Positions 44,606 through 53,264 of a stretch of 64,000 nt of DNA are shown here, piece after piece. The notes beneath the pieces were generated by a model. That model was not told the DNA's origin. It saw nothing but the letters and a program-made list of their open reading frames with translations, and ran no database searches. The stretch spans positions 2,046,001 through 2,110,000 of the forward strand of contig NZ_CP037423.1 in the NCBI RefSeq assembly GCF_007754155.1, written 5' to 3'. This DNA is from Stieleria neptunia (lineage in GTDB: Bacteria > Planctomycetota > Planctomycetia > Pirellulales > Pirellulaceae). The position numbers were made by a program, and so were the translations under genes. Position 1 is the first letter of the stretch. Every line of letters starts with the position of its first letter.

Positions 44606-44664
44606 AGTGGGATCGGCTTCCAGCCTGTCGACGCTGGAATGACAGGCTGGAAGCCTATCCCACT
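44606..44664. terminator. 24-bp inverted repeat between omega-amidase and dps genes
   Basis: Arms 44606-44629 (AGTGGGATCGGCTTCCAGCC, TGTC) and 44641-44664 are complementary with one mismatch and an 11-nt loop. It lies just after the stop of the omega-amidase gene (44680) and before dps, where it could end the upstream operon. The GGCTTCCAGCCTGTC motif may be a dispersed palindrome. Confidence 0.6.
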
Positions 44665-44679
44665 CGCTAGCTCCGATAC

Positions 44680-45507
44680 TTATTTTCCGTTCGGCGTCGA
44701 GGGGGCGAGAACCGTCGAATCGTCGACACCCGTGATGTCTTGCAGGGCGGGAAATTTTGACCGCCACCGCCGGGCCGCTTCGAGATCGATTTCGGTGGTG
44801 ATGACTTGCTCTTGGTCCGCGGCTTCAAAGAGCGGGGTCCCCATGTGATCGAAGGCGCAGCTTCGGCCGTCGAACTTCAGCTTCGGTTCTTCGCCACAGC
44901 GATTGACCCCCACGACGGGCGCCAGATTCTCGATCGCCCGGGCTTGCAGCAGACGCACCCAGTGTTCGCTGCGCACGGCCGGCCAGCAGGCGATCACGGT
45001 GATCAGTTCCGCGCCGCGGAGGATCGCCGGCCGAAAGGTTTCGGGGAACCGGAGATCGTAGCAGATGAACGGAGTGATCTTGACGCCCTGCCATTGAAAC
45101 ACGACCTGGGACGTGCCGGCGTTGTAATGGTTGGCTTCACCGGTGAACGAAAACGGATGCATTTTCTGATAGCGTGCCAACTGCGTCCCGTCGGGGGCAA
45201 ACACCACGCACTGATTGCTCGAACGTCCTTCGCTGACAGGGCTTGCCACACCGCCCATCATGGCGACATCGTACTGCCGCGCCAGGTCTCGCAGCAACGC
45301 TTCGCCTTCGCGCGCTTCGGTCTGGGCGGTCACCTCCACGTTCATGCTGAAACCCGTTTCAAACATCTCCGGAACGATCACCAGCGCGCCGGGCTGAATC
45401 GTGGCGGCCGACAACAGGTCGCGGAGACGCTGGTGATTGGCGGCTTTGTCTTCCCAAGCCATATTCAATTGGACGGCGGCAATCTGCATCGTTGGTAACC
45501 GGTTCAT
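44680..45507 (-). CDS. Carbon-nitrogen hydrolase, omega-amidase/YafV-like
   Basis: The product has 275 residues. The nitrilase-superfamily triad is complete: Glu47 (VPEMFETGFS), Lys115 (RYQKMHPFSF) and Cys149 (FICYDLRFPE). MHPFSFTGEANHYNAGT matches YafV/Nit2-type omega-amidases, which hydrolyse 2-oxoglutaramate or 2-oxosuccinamate to the keto acid and ammonia. The start overlaps the stop of the aminotransferase gene by 4 bp. An aminotransferase using glutamine or methionine keto acids coupled to an omega-amidase is a known methionine-salvage combination, so the pair probably works in sequence. Confidence 0.9.
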   Translation of the reverse strand: MNRLPTMQIAAVQLNMAWEDKAANHQRLRDLLSAATIQPGALVIVPEMFETGFSMNVEVTAQTEAREGEALLRDLARQYDVAMMGGVASPVSEGRSSNQCVVFAPDGTQLARYQKMHPFSFTGEANHYNAGTSQVVFQWQGVKITPFICYDLRFPETFRPAILRGAELITVIACWPAVRSEHWVRLLQARAIENLAPVVGVNRCGEEPKLKFDGRSCAFDHMGTPLFEAADQEQVITTEIDLEAARRWRSKFPALQDITGVDDSTVLAPSTPNGK

Positions 45508-46670
45508 GAAAGAAGTGTGGCGAGACCGTCGCGGAGGCGCCCCACGCCTTCGCTGACCGATTGCGGATCGAGCGCCCCGTAGGAAAGACGCAGCGTGCAG
45601 CCTTTCGATTCACCAAACGCGCTGCCCGGCAACACGGCGACCCCGAATCGTCGAATCAGAGTTTCCACCAGCGCCATGTCGGACTGGTCGGTTTGCAATT
45701 GGAACAAGACATAGAACGCGCCTTGGGGAACCGCGAACTGAACTCGGTCGCCCAGCTCGGACAACGTTTGCAGCGTCGCATCACGCACGGCGGTCAATCC
45801 GGCGATTTGCCCTCGGCACCACGCCGAGCCGACTTGCAGCGCCGCGGCGGCGGCCACCTGGCAGATGATCGGGGGACAGATCAAATTGGTGTCTTGAATC
45901 TTTTTGATTCCCACCAGCAAATGATTGGGGACCACCGAGTAGCCGATCCGCCAGCCCGCCATCCCATAGGCCTTGGAAAGCGAGAACAACGAAATCGTGT
46001 GCTCGCTCGCGCCGATCGCGGAACCGGGCGAGTAGTGTTGGACACCGTCGTGAGTGAAGTACTCGTAGGCTTCGTCGGAAAGATGGTACAGCCCGCGGGC
46101 GGCACACATCAGGTTGATCTCTGCCAGATCCTCTTTCGAATAAACCGCTCCGGTGGGATTGTTGGGTGAAACGGTGACGACGGCTTTGGTGCGTGGCGTG
46201 ATCGCCTGGGCGATGGCGTCGATGTCGGGTTGGTTCTCGTGATCGGTCGCGACGACGACGGCGCGGCAACCGGCGATCTCGATCGCCATGTGATGATTGA
46301 AGTAGTAGGGACTCAACAAGATGATCTCATCACCGATCTCGGCGATCGCCAGGACGGCGTTAAGGAATCCCATGTTGGAACCGGCCGTGCAGACGACCGA
46401 CGATTGATCGGCGATCGGATCGATTTCGTTTTCGGCGATCAGTTTCTTTTCGATCGCTTCGATCAGCGCGTCATTGCCGGCGACCGGGCCATAGCGATCC
46501 AATCCACGGCCGGGATGGGCGGATTCGGCCACGGCCTGAAACACTTCCTGCGGCGGCGCGTAGTGCACGACCCCCTGGCCCAGCGAAATGGTTCCGGGAT
46601 GTTCGCTCGTCCAACGTCCCACGATCGGAATGACGGGGTCTTGAACTTGTTGAATTCGATTGGCGATCAC
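45504..46670 (-). CDS. Class I/II PLP-dependent aminotransferase
   Basis: The product has 388 residues. Features are ISLGQGVVHYAPPQEVFQAV, the cofactor loop CTAGSNMGFLNAVLAI, VTVSPNNPTGAVYSKEDLAE, YHLSDEAYEYFTHDG and FSLSKAYGMAGWRIGYSV with the Schiff-base Lys233. It belongs to fold type I aspartate/kynurenine/methionine aminotransferases. Its stop overlaps the omega-amidase start and it begins 24 bp after lepA, so the three genes look co-transcribed. A glutamine- or methionine-linked salvage role is inferred from the omega-amidase partner. Confidence 0.93.
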   Translation of the reverse strand: MIANRIQQVQDPVIPIVGRWTSEHPGTISLGQGVVHYAPPQEVFQAVAESAHPGRGLDRYGPVAGNDALIEAIEKKLIAENEIDPIADQSSVVCTAGSNMGFLNAVLAIAEIGDEIILLSPYYFNHHMAIEIAGCRAVVVATDHENQPDIDAIAQAITPRTKAVVTVSPNNPTGAVYSKEDLAEINLMCAARGLYHLSDEAYEYFTHDGVQHYSPGSAIGASEHTISLFSLSKAYGMAGWRIGYSVVPNHLLVGIKKIQDTNLICPPIICQVAAAAALQVGSAWCRGQIAGLTAVRDATLQTLSELGDRVQFAVPQGAFYVLFQLQTDQSDMALVETLIRRFGVAVLPGSAFGESKGCTLRLSYGALDPQSVSEGVGRLRDGLATLLS

Positions 46671-46694
46671 GGCAGCTCGAGTCCTGGGTACGAT

Positions 46695-48491
46695 TCAATC
46701 CTTGTCCGCTCGAAGCACCGAGACGAAGGCTTTTTGGGGGATGTTGACGCTGCCGAATTGCTTCATCTTCGCCTTGCCCTTCTTTTGCTTTTCGAGCAGT
46801 TTCTTTTTGCGAGTCACGTCGCCGCCGTACAGTTTGGCGGTCACGTCTTTTCGATAGGGCTGGATCGTCGCTCGGGCGATGATGGTGCCGCCGATCGCGC
46901 CTTGGATGGGGATTTTGAATTGGTGGCGTGGGATCGCTTCGGCAAGCTGCTCGCAATAATGCAGGGCACGCGCCCGCGCCTTGTCGCGGTGCACCAGGTA
47001 CGCCAGCGCGTCGATCGGTTCTTTGTTGACCAGGATATCGACTTTCACGACATCGGTCTTTCGATACTCGATCTGTTCGTAGTCAAACGATCCGTAGCCC
47101 CGCGTGATCATCTTGAGTTTGCCGTAGAAATCGAACAAGACCTCACCGAGGGGCATCTCGCTGGACACTTCGATTCGGCCCGCCGACAGATAGTTCATCG
47201 TCTGGCTTTCCGAGCGATGTTCTCGGCACAGTTCCATCACCGGCCCCACGAACTCTTCGGGCGTCAAGATCGAGGCCTTGATGTACGGTTCGGTTGCCGA
47301 GTCGATGTGGGTCGGGTCGGGCCAATAGGACGGATTGTCGACGTCGATGGTCGATCCGTCTTTCAACGTCAGGTTGTACTTGACCGAAGGCGCCGAGATG
47401 ACCAGACCGATGTCGAATTCACGCTGCAAACGCTCTTGGATCACATCCAGATGAAGCAGCCCGAGAAAGCCGCATCGGAATCCGAACCCGAGTGCGGCTG
47501 AGGAGTCTTTCTCGAAGGTCAGCGCGGCATCGTTGATGGCCAGTTTGTCGAGCGCTTTGGTCAAATCCTGGTACTCGTCGGTGCTCATCGGATAGACCGA
47601 TGAAAAGACGACGGGTTTGGCGGGTTGGTATCCCGGAATGGGTTCGCTCGCGGGTTGATCGAGCAGGGTGATGGTGTCGCCGATCTCGATGTCTTGAACA
47701 CTTTTCACGCCGGCGACGATGTAGCCGACTTCGCCGGCGGAAAGTTGTTTGCGGGGATTCAGTTTGAACTGGTTGTAGCCCAGTTCATCGACTTTGTAAT
47801 CGCGACCGCCGTGCATGAAGTGAATCGTCTGCCCCGATTTCAACGTCCCGTCCATCACGCGGGCTTGCAAGATGACGCCGCGGTACTTGTCAAAATGGGC
47901 GTCAAAGACCAACGCTTTGAGCGCCGCGTCGGGGTCACCCTGGGGCGGCGGCAGATGCTCGACGATGCCCGCCAAGACGTCCTCGATGCCTTGGCCGGTC
48001 TTGGCCGACACCGGGATCGCGGCAAACGGATCGAGTCCCAGGTCGGCGTCGATCTCCTCGCGGACGCGGTCGACGTCCGCCGCCGGCAGATCGATCTTGT
48101 TGATCACCGGCAGCAGTTCCAGATCGTATTCCATGGCCAGGTAGAGGTTGGCGACCGTTTGCGCCTCCACGCCCTGTGACGCATCGACGACCATCAATGC
48201 CCCCTCGCAGGCCATCAGCGATCGCCGCACCTCATGGGAGAAATCCACGTGGCCGGGGGTGTCGATCAGGTTCAGCTGGTACGCCTGACCGTCCGGCGCG
48301 GTGTAGGCAAGCGTGATCGTGTTGCTCTTGATCGTGATGCCACGTTCCCGCTCGATCTCCATCGAGTCCAGCATCTGGTCGTGGAACTCACGCTGGGTGA
48401 CGCCGCCACAAGCCTGAATCAGGCGGTCGGCCAAGGTCGACTTTCCATGATCGATATGGGCGATGATGCAGAAGTTCCGAATTTGTTTCAT
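46695..48491 (-). CDS. lepA: Elongation factor 4 (LepA GTPase)
   Basis: The product has 598 residues, the standard length. GTPase motifs are IAHIDHGKSTLADRLI (G1), GITIKSN (G2 region), LIDTPGHVDFSHEV (G3) and VINKIDLPAADVD (G4). The LepA C-terminal domain is recognisable by KLYGGDVTRKKKLLEKQKKG, followed by KMKQFGSVNIPQKAF. LepA binds ribosomes and affects elongation or back-translocation and 30S assembly. It starts the lepA - aminotransferase - omega-amidase run. Upstream lies a repeat-rich 440-bp gap. Confidence 0.97.
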   Translation of the reverse strand: MKQIRNFCIIAHIDHGKSTLADRLIQACGGVTQREFHDQMLDSMEIERERGITIKSNTITLAYTAPDGQAYQLNLIDTPGHVDFSHEVRRSLMACEGALMVVDASQGVEAQTVANLYLAMEYDLELLPVINKIDLPAADVDRVREEIDADLGLDPFAAIPVSAKTGQGIEDVLAGIVEHLPPPQGDPDAALKALVFDAHFDKYRGVILQARVMDGTLKSGQTIHFMHGGRDYKVDELGYNQFKLNPRKQLSAGEVGYIVAGVKSVQDIEIGDTITLLDQPASEPIPGYQPAKPVVFSSVYPMSTDEYQDLTKALDKLAINDAALTFEKDSSAALGFGFRCGFLGLLHLDVIQERLQREFDIGLVISAPSVKYNLTLKDGSTIDVDNPSYWPDPTHIDSATEPYIKASILTPEEFVGPVMELCREHRSESQTMNYLSAGRIEVSSEMPLGEVLFDFYGKLKMITRGYGSFDYEQIEYRKTDVVKVDILVNKEPIDALAYLVHRDKARARALHYCEQLAEAIPRHQFKIPIQGAIGGTIIARATIQPYRKDVTAKLYGGDVTRKKKLLEKQKKGKAKMKQFGSVNIPQKAFVSVLRADKD

Positions 48492-48633
48492 GCGCCGGGG
48501 TCTTGCGACAAAGAAGCGAGAGTAACGTTCACGCGTTAGATCCTAGTGGATCCGGGCGACCACCAACAGGGATTCGATGTGCGGCTGGGACACGCCGACA
48601 TCGGACCGGCAGATTAAGCAATCCTCTCGTGTG

Positions 48634-48839
48634 GAGGTCGTGCAGTTTGAAAGTCACCCTCCTGGCAGGAGGGTCGAGCGAAGCGAGGGGAGGTCGAACG
48701 GTGAATCGCGGCGTTCACTCCACTCTTGATGGGCGACCCCCAGCAACAGCGCAAACCCTCTCCTCGCTACGCTCGACTCTCCCAGGGGGAGAGTGACGAA
48801 AACCCATTAGTTTCAACGACTTAAAAACTGCACGACCTC
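48634..48839. repeat. Inverted-repeat-bounded block containing an intact family A repeat
   Basis: GAGGTCGTGCAGTTT (48634-48648) and its perfect complement AAACTGCACGACCTC (48825-48839) bound the block. Inside, family A occupies 48653-48797 (145 bp). Its ends, GTCACCCTCCTGGCAGGAGG and, read in reverse, GTCACTCTCCCCCTGGGAGA, stay similar for about 40 bp. GAAA occurs at both family A borders, a possible 4-bp target duplication. A further family A end fragment follows at 48843-48870 (GCAGGAGGGTCGAGCGCGGC). No gene is seen in the whole 443-bp gap between lepA and the methyltransferase. Confidence 0.8.
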
Positions 48840-48934
48840 TGTGCAGGAGGGTCGAGCGCGGCGAGGGGAGCATCGATTCAAGCGATCGGCCAGTGGCGAG
48901 TTCCGCTACCTGCGGTCCGGCAGCGGCCCAGGCA

Positions 48935-49630
48935 TCAGTTCGGCTTGATCCAATCGAGCGTCCAATGTCGATCGCTGGTCATGCGGATCGCTTCGGGGGG
49001 GACACTGAGAGCAGCCAGGATGTCCACCACTTCGTCGACGGTCAACGCCGCGTGCAGGGATTGTCGCAGCAATTGCCGGCCGTAGTCCGACTCCCCGGCG
49101 GCGTGCCGGTCGACCAACCCCTCGACATCGGCTTCGCTGGCTGGTCGGGCCAGGTCACGTAGAAACAAACGTCCACCTGGCGTCAGGATGCGGATCGCCT
49201 GGGCCATCACCCGCTCCGGTTCAGCGACGTGGTGCAGCATCGTGTTGGAAATCACGGTGTCGGCTGCAGCGTCTTGAAATCCGTCCAGCAGCTTGCAATC
49301 GGCGTGTTCCAAGAACACCCGTCCGGTCACCGAGCCGAGTTCGATCTCGATTCGGGCGGCTTCCAACATTTCGACGGAACAATCCACTCCCAGGACTTCG
49401 ATTTCACCGAGTCGCTGGCACAGCAAAACGGGGATGGCAGCCGTCCCACAGCCCAGATCCACGACTTTGGGGCCGACCGAGCCCCCGGCGATCAGGTCGT
49501 CGACAAAGGCACCGTTGACGCCGTCGTGATCCATTTGCTGGTATTCCTGAACCTCCGATTCGTCATCCATGGGCTCCGGTTCGAGCGTTCGGGGCAGGGG
49601 CGACTGGCCGGGCTGCTGGGGGGTGTACAA
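48935..49630 (-). CDS. Class I SAM-dependent methyltransferase
   Basis: The product has 231 residues. Motif I is VVDLGCGTAAIPVLLCQRLG, the acidic residue follows in VLGVDCSVEMLEAAR, and ADTVISNTMLHHVAEPERVM and LTPGGRLFLRDLARP are the later motifs. The fold matches UbiE/COQ5-like small-molecule methyltransferases. The N-terminal 20 residues are Pro-rich. It is divergent from the exopolysaccharide run, but no shared function is evident. Substrate is unknown. Confidence 0.87.
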   Translation of the reverse strand: MYTPQQPGQSPLPRTLEPEPMDDESEVQEYQQMDHDGVNGAFVDDLIAGGSVGPKVVDLGCGTAAIPVLLCQRLGEIEVLGVDCSVEMLEAARIEIELGSVTGRVFLEHADCKLLDGFQDAAADTVISNTMLHHVAEPERVMAQAIRILTPGGRLFLRDLARPASEADVEGLVDRHAAGESDYGRQLLRQSLHAALTVDEVVDILAALSVPPEAIRMTSDRHWTLDWIKPN

Positions 49631-49967
49631 CTTGTCTCCTCGCGCGGAAAAATTGCGTTTTGAGTGTAAACCTACGTGACTTTACGCGTTGCATAAGGTT
49701 ACAGAAATTACCCTGCCGTAAAAATCCGTGTAACAGTCACCATTTTCGCTGGTTCATGGACTACAACGATCGTTGGCGGAAAACCGCCTAGACCGATTTC
49801 ACGGGATAACTAGCCTAGGCCGACGAAGGGGATTGCGCCTCGTTCGCTCGATCGACTGAATCAACCAAGAGTAGACAACCTGGACCAAGACGCCCCGGGA
49901 TGAGCGTCGCCGATAACACGTTTTCGACAACATCGCCGCTCATGGAGGAGGGCGTTGTGACACGAGC
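49631..49967. other. Intergenic promoter region upstream of the exopolysaccharide genes
   Basis: No gene is recognised in this 337-bp divergent region, which is richer in A/T than its surroundings near 49670-49750. A small stable hairpin GGCGG-AAAA-CCGCC lies at 49774-49787. A 14-codon frame (ATG 49942, stop 49984-49986) overlaps the proposed TTG start of the sugar transferase gene. Confidence 0.45.
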
Positions 49968-51257
49968 TTGGACCCTGCTGTGCTAGCCGCGCTGATCAAC
50001 CGCTTGCAGTCACGAAACTCCGTCCTTCGGGATGGTGATTCGCTGCTGCTGACACGAACGGAATTCAACCGGGAGGTGTCGCGCGAACGCATCCGTGCGA
50101 CGCGACGGTCGATTCCGTTTTGCATTGTCACGATCGACGTGGCGGGCGGGCGGCAACTGCAATCACGTCGGCGTGCATTGATTCGGACCTTGCATCGCAA
50201 CGTTCGCCTGACCGACCAAAAGGCGGATCTGGGGAACAATCGCTTCGCCGTGTTGCTGGTCGACACACCCGAAATGGGCGGACGAAGCGTCTTGGATCGA
50301 CTTGCCGGCTTGTGCGAGACGCGGAAGATCGATGCGACGCTTTCATTACGCGTGCATGATCCCGAAGGCTTTGACCCCGATCGCGATGTCGACCTGCCCA
50401 CCGGCGGCGGCAAACGACGCCGTGATGATGCCCCGGAATCCAGCTGGCTGCGCGTCGATCGCAGCTCAGGCGACGCACTCGGTCTGGCCGTCCAGCAGCG
50501 TCCGGCCTTCTCGCCTGAATCTACCTTCTCGCCCGAGCGGGGACGATCCGCTGAGATCAGCTCTCGGGACGAGGACGCGGCGACGCCCGGTGCGGCGCAC
50601 AAGGTAGCGAGCAGTGTCTCTGTGACCCGCGAAGCCCTGCTCAGCGATCGGCCGCTGGCGAAACGTTTGACCAAGCGTGCCATCGATCTCGCCGGGGCTT
50701 CGATCGGTCTGGTCCTGGTCAGCCCGGTGTTGGTCGCTGCGGCCGTGGCCGTCAAACTGACCAGCCCCGGACCGGCGTTCTTCAAGCAGACCCGCGAGGG
50801 GATGGGGGGAAAGCCTTTCACGATCTACAAAATGCGAACGATGGTGGTGGACGCCGAAAGCAAACAGTCGGCGCTGCGTCAGAAAAGCCACCGTGACGGG
50901 CCGGCGTTCAAGATCAAGCATGATCCCCGCGTCACGCCGATCGGGCACCTGTTGAGAAAGACTTGTATCGACGAGTTGCCCCAGTTCATCAACGTGCTGC
51001 GTGGCGACATGTCGCTGGTCGGACCGCGGCCCTTGCCCTGGCATGAAAGTCGCGCCTGCAATCACTGGCAACGCCGCCGTTTGGACGTGCCGCCCGGCAT
51101 GACGTGTTACTGGCAAGTCAACAAGGCCGCGGCGGAAACGTTCGACGACTGGATGCGGATGGACTTGCAGTACGTCGACCGCAACGATCTGTGGCGCGAC
51201 CTGCGGCTGATCGCTCGCACCGCTCTGGTGCCATTGACCGGACGCGGGGGTGAGTAG
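49968..51257 (+). CDS. Undecaprenyl-phosphate sugar transferase with degenerate GGDEF-like N-terminus
   Basis: The product has 429 residues from TTG 49968, the first usable start after an in-frame stop at 49914. GGAGGAGGG lies 15 nt upstream, a long spacing. Residues 20-110 (LTRTEFNREVSRERIRATRR; NNRFAVLLVDTPEMG) resemble a degenerate GGDEF fold without the catalytic motif. After a linker comes a membrane helix (LAGASIGLVLVSPVLVAAAV) and the bacterial sugar transferase domain: EGMGGKPFTIYKMRTMV, KHDPRVTPIGHLLRKTCIDE and LRGDMSLVGPRPLP. It should start exopolysaccharide repeat units by moving a sugar-1-phosphate to undecaprenyl phosphate. The next two genes fit the same pathway. Confidence 0.88.
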   Translation: MDPAVLAALINRLQSRNSVLRDGDSLLLTRTEFNREVSRERIRATRRSIPFCIVTIDVAGGRQLQSRRRALIRTLHRNVRLTDQKADLGNNRFAVLLVDTPEMGGRSVLDRLAGLCETRKIDATLSLRVHDPEGFDPDRDVDLPTGGGKRRRDDAPESSWLRVDRSSGDALGLAVQQRPAFSPESTFSPERGRSAEISSRDEDAATPGAAHKVASSVSVTREALLSDRPLAKRLTKRAIDLAGASIGLVLVSPVLVAAAVAVKLTSPGPAFFKQTREGMGGKPFTIYKMRTMVVDAESKQSALRQKSHRDGPAFKIKHDPRVTPIGHLLRKTCIDELPQFINVLRGDMSLVGPRPLPWHESRACNHWQRRRLDVPPGMTCYWQVNKAAAETFDDWMRMDLQYVDRNDLWRDLRLIARTALVPLTGRGGE

Positions 51258-51304
51258 CACGTTCGGTAACGCGGCGCGATGGTGCGTCCGGACCGAGGAC
51301 ACGC

Positions 51305-52315
51305 ATGAACGCATCCGTTGAAAAGAACGAACGCGCCCCGGCCAGCCTGTCGGTCGACTTCGACAACAAGTGGGCGTACCTTCGCGCGGCCGGTCGCCAA
51401 GACTGGGAATCGGCATCCAGCTACTTGCCGATTGCCGCCGAGCGGATGGTGGAGCTGCTCGGTGAACTCGATTTGCCGTTGACCGTGTTTGTCGTCGGCC
51501 GCGACCTGCGCTGCCCGCGTGACACCGCAGCGATCGATTCCTTCAAAGCGTTGCAATCCGTCGAGTTCGCCAATCACTCGATGAATCATTTGCCGTGGAT
51601 GCACACCATGGATCGCGAGGAAATTTTCGCGGAAATCGCGGGGACGCATCAGGCCATCGCATCCGCGCTCGGCGTGCAGCCACGGGGGTTTCGTGGGCCG
51701 GGGTTTTCGTGTCCCGCTGAAGTCCTCGGCGTGTTGGCGCAGCTGGACTATGCCTACGATGCGTCCGTCTTTCCGACGTCGGTCGCACCGATCGCCCGAG
51801 CCGTCTTCCTGGCCCGAACCAAGCTCAAGGGGGAGCAAAAAGAAAAGGCCAAGCAACTTTATGGCGGATTCGCCGCGATGCGGAATCCGAATCGCCCGTT
51901 CCGTCGACCTGTCGAAGGAGGCCGGTTGTGGGAGATTCCGGTGACGGTGATGCCGTTGACCCGCACGCCCATTCACTTCAGTTACTTCCTGTTCCTGGCC
52001 GGCGTTTCGACGCTGGCAGCCAAAACCTACCTGAGCAACGCGCTGCGGCTGTGTCGATGGACCGGCACGACGCCTTCCTTGCTGCTGCATCCACCCGATG
52101 TTCTGGGATGCGAAGACGATCCCGACATGGCCTATTTCCCCGGAATGAAGATGCCGCGGGCAGAAAAACTAAAGCTCGTCCGCTGGGCGCTGCGACGCTA
52201 CGCTCAAACCTTCCACGTGCAAACCATGATCCAGCAAGTGCGATCACTCGACACCCAAGCCAAGGTATCCCAGCCACACGCGACGCAAGCCCTCCAAAGC
52301 CCCTATCCTCACTAA
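51305..52315 (+). CDS. Polysaccharide deacetylase (NodB-homology) family protein
   Basis: The product has 336 residues. The catalytic site pattern is SLSVDFDNKWAY (Asp pair region), FANHSMNHLP (metal-binding H-x-x-x-H) and RGFRGPGFSCPAEVL (the Arg/Pro-containing third motif). TPSLLLHPPDVLG supplies the distal His motif. The family removes N-acetyl groups from sugars such as GlcNAc in exported polysaccharides. No signal peptide is seen, so it may act on lipid-linked precursors or other substrates in the cytoplasm. It follows the sugar transferase by 47 bp and ends in a strong hairpin. Confidence 0.85.
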   Translation: MNASVEKNERAPASLSVDFDNKWAYLRAAGRQDWESASSYLPIAAERMVELLGELDLPLTVFVVGRDLRCPRDTAAIDSFKALQSVEFANHSMNHLPWMHTMDREEIFAEIAGTHQAIASALGVQPRGFRGPGFSCPAEVLGVLAQLDYAYDASVFPTSVAPIARAVFLARTKLKGEQKEKAKQLYGGFAAMRNPNRPFRRPVEGGRLWEIPVTVMPLTRTPIHFSYFLFLAGVSTLAAKTYLSNALRLCRWTGTTPSLLLHPPDVLGCEDDPDMAYFPGMKMPRAEKLKLVRWALRRYAQTFHVQTMIQQVRSLDTQAKVSQPHATQALQSPYPH

Positions 52316-52335
52316 AAGGTGTCGGACACCTTTTT
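52314..52335 (+). terminator. Hairpin with T-tract at the polysaccharide deacetylase stop
   Basis: AAAAGGTGTC (52314-52323) and GACACCTTTT (52325-52334) are perfectly complementary around one base and are followed by another T. The palindrome overlaps the TAA stop codon. It looks like an intrinsic terminator, but the next gene starts only 18 bp on. The core is also typical of small dispersed palindromes. Confidence 0.55.
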
Positions 52336-52352
52336 CGAACCCCTGAATCAAA

Positions 52353-53159
52353 TTGATCGACCTCGGAAAACGAAACGTTCTCGGCATCGGCGTCAACGCG
52401 ATCGATTATGAATCGGCCGTTGCCAGGGTGATCGATGCGGCCATTGGCCGACAACCGATGTCGGTTACGGCGCTGGCCGTGCACGGTGTGATGACGGGGG
52501 TCACCGATCCCGAACATCAATATCGGCTCAATCAATTTGATCTGGTCTGTCCCGACGGCCAACCGGTTCGTTGGGCGCTGAACCTGCTGCACGGCTGCCA
52601 ACTGGCCGACCGGGTGTACGGCCCCGATTTGACGCTGGAGATTTGCCGGGCGGCCGCGCAACAGTCCGTTCCGGTGTTTCTGTTCGGGTCGACCGAGGAG
52701 GTCTTGTCGCGGTTTTCCGACACGCTGTGCCGGCGGTTTCCATCGCTGCGGATCGCCGGCACGCGGAGCAGTCGTTTTCGGACGCTGTCGCAACGCGAAC
52801 GCGACGAGCTGGCCGAGGAGATCCATTCCAGCGGTGCCGGGATCTGTTTCGTGGGACTCGGCTGCCCCAGGCAAGAAGTGTTCGCCTACGAAATGCGCGA
52901 TCGCCTGGACATGCCGCTGATCGCCGTCGGTGCCGCGTTCGCCTTCCATGCCGGCATGCTCGCCCAGGCGCCCCCGTGGATGCAGCGCCACGGATTGGAG
53001 TGGCTGTTTCGATTGGCACACGAGCCGAAACGATTGTTCAAACGCTATCTGACGACCAACCCGGCGTTCCTGGTGCGACTCGCCCTGCAAAAGCTTGGTC
53101 TGATGCATCGTCATCAAGATCCAGGGCGGCCGCCGCAGCGTGACGTTCTGTTCGGCTGA
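52353..53159 (+). CDS. WecG/TagA/CpsF-family glycosyltransferase
   Basis: The product has 268 residues from TTG 52353; no better start is seen. Family motifs are VLGIGVNAIDYESAVARVID, LNQFDLVCPDGQPVRWALNL and RVYGPDLTLEICRAAAQQSV (nucleotide-sugar binding and catalysis). VFLFGSTEEVL, GICFVGLGCPRQEVFAYEMR and IAVGAAFAFHAGMLAQAPPW follow, and the C-terminus is WLFRLAHEPKRLFKRYL. It is predicted to add the next sugar to an undecaprenyl-linked precursor, completing a three-gene exopolysaccharide run with the sugar transferase and deacetylase. Confidence 0.93.
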   Translation: MIDLGKRNVLGIGVNAIDYESAVARVIDAAIGRQPMSVTALAVHGVMTGVTDPEHQYRLNQFDLVCPDGQPVRWALNLLHGCQLADRVYGPDLTLEICRAAAQQSVPVFLFGSTEEVLSRFSDTLCRRFPSLRIAGTRSSRFRTLSQRERDELAEEIHSSGAGICFVGLGCPRQEVFAYEMRDRLDMPLIAVGAAFAFHAGMLAQAPPWMQRHGLEWLFRLAHEPKRLFKRYLTTNPAFLVRLALQKLGLMHRHQDPGRPPQRDVLFG

Positions 53160-53264
53160 AGCGGCCAACGTCCATGAAAACGCACCAGGGCCCGTGGGCT
53201 TGCGCTCATCGGTTGATAGAATCAGCAGGCACCAGAAGCCCGATTACGATTACCCCTGCTGACC

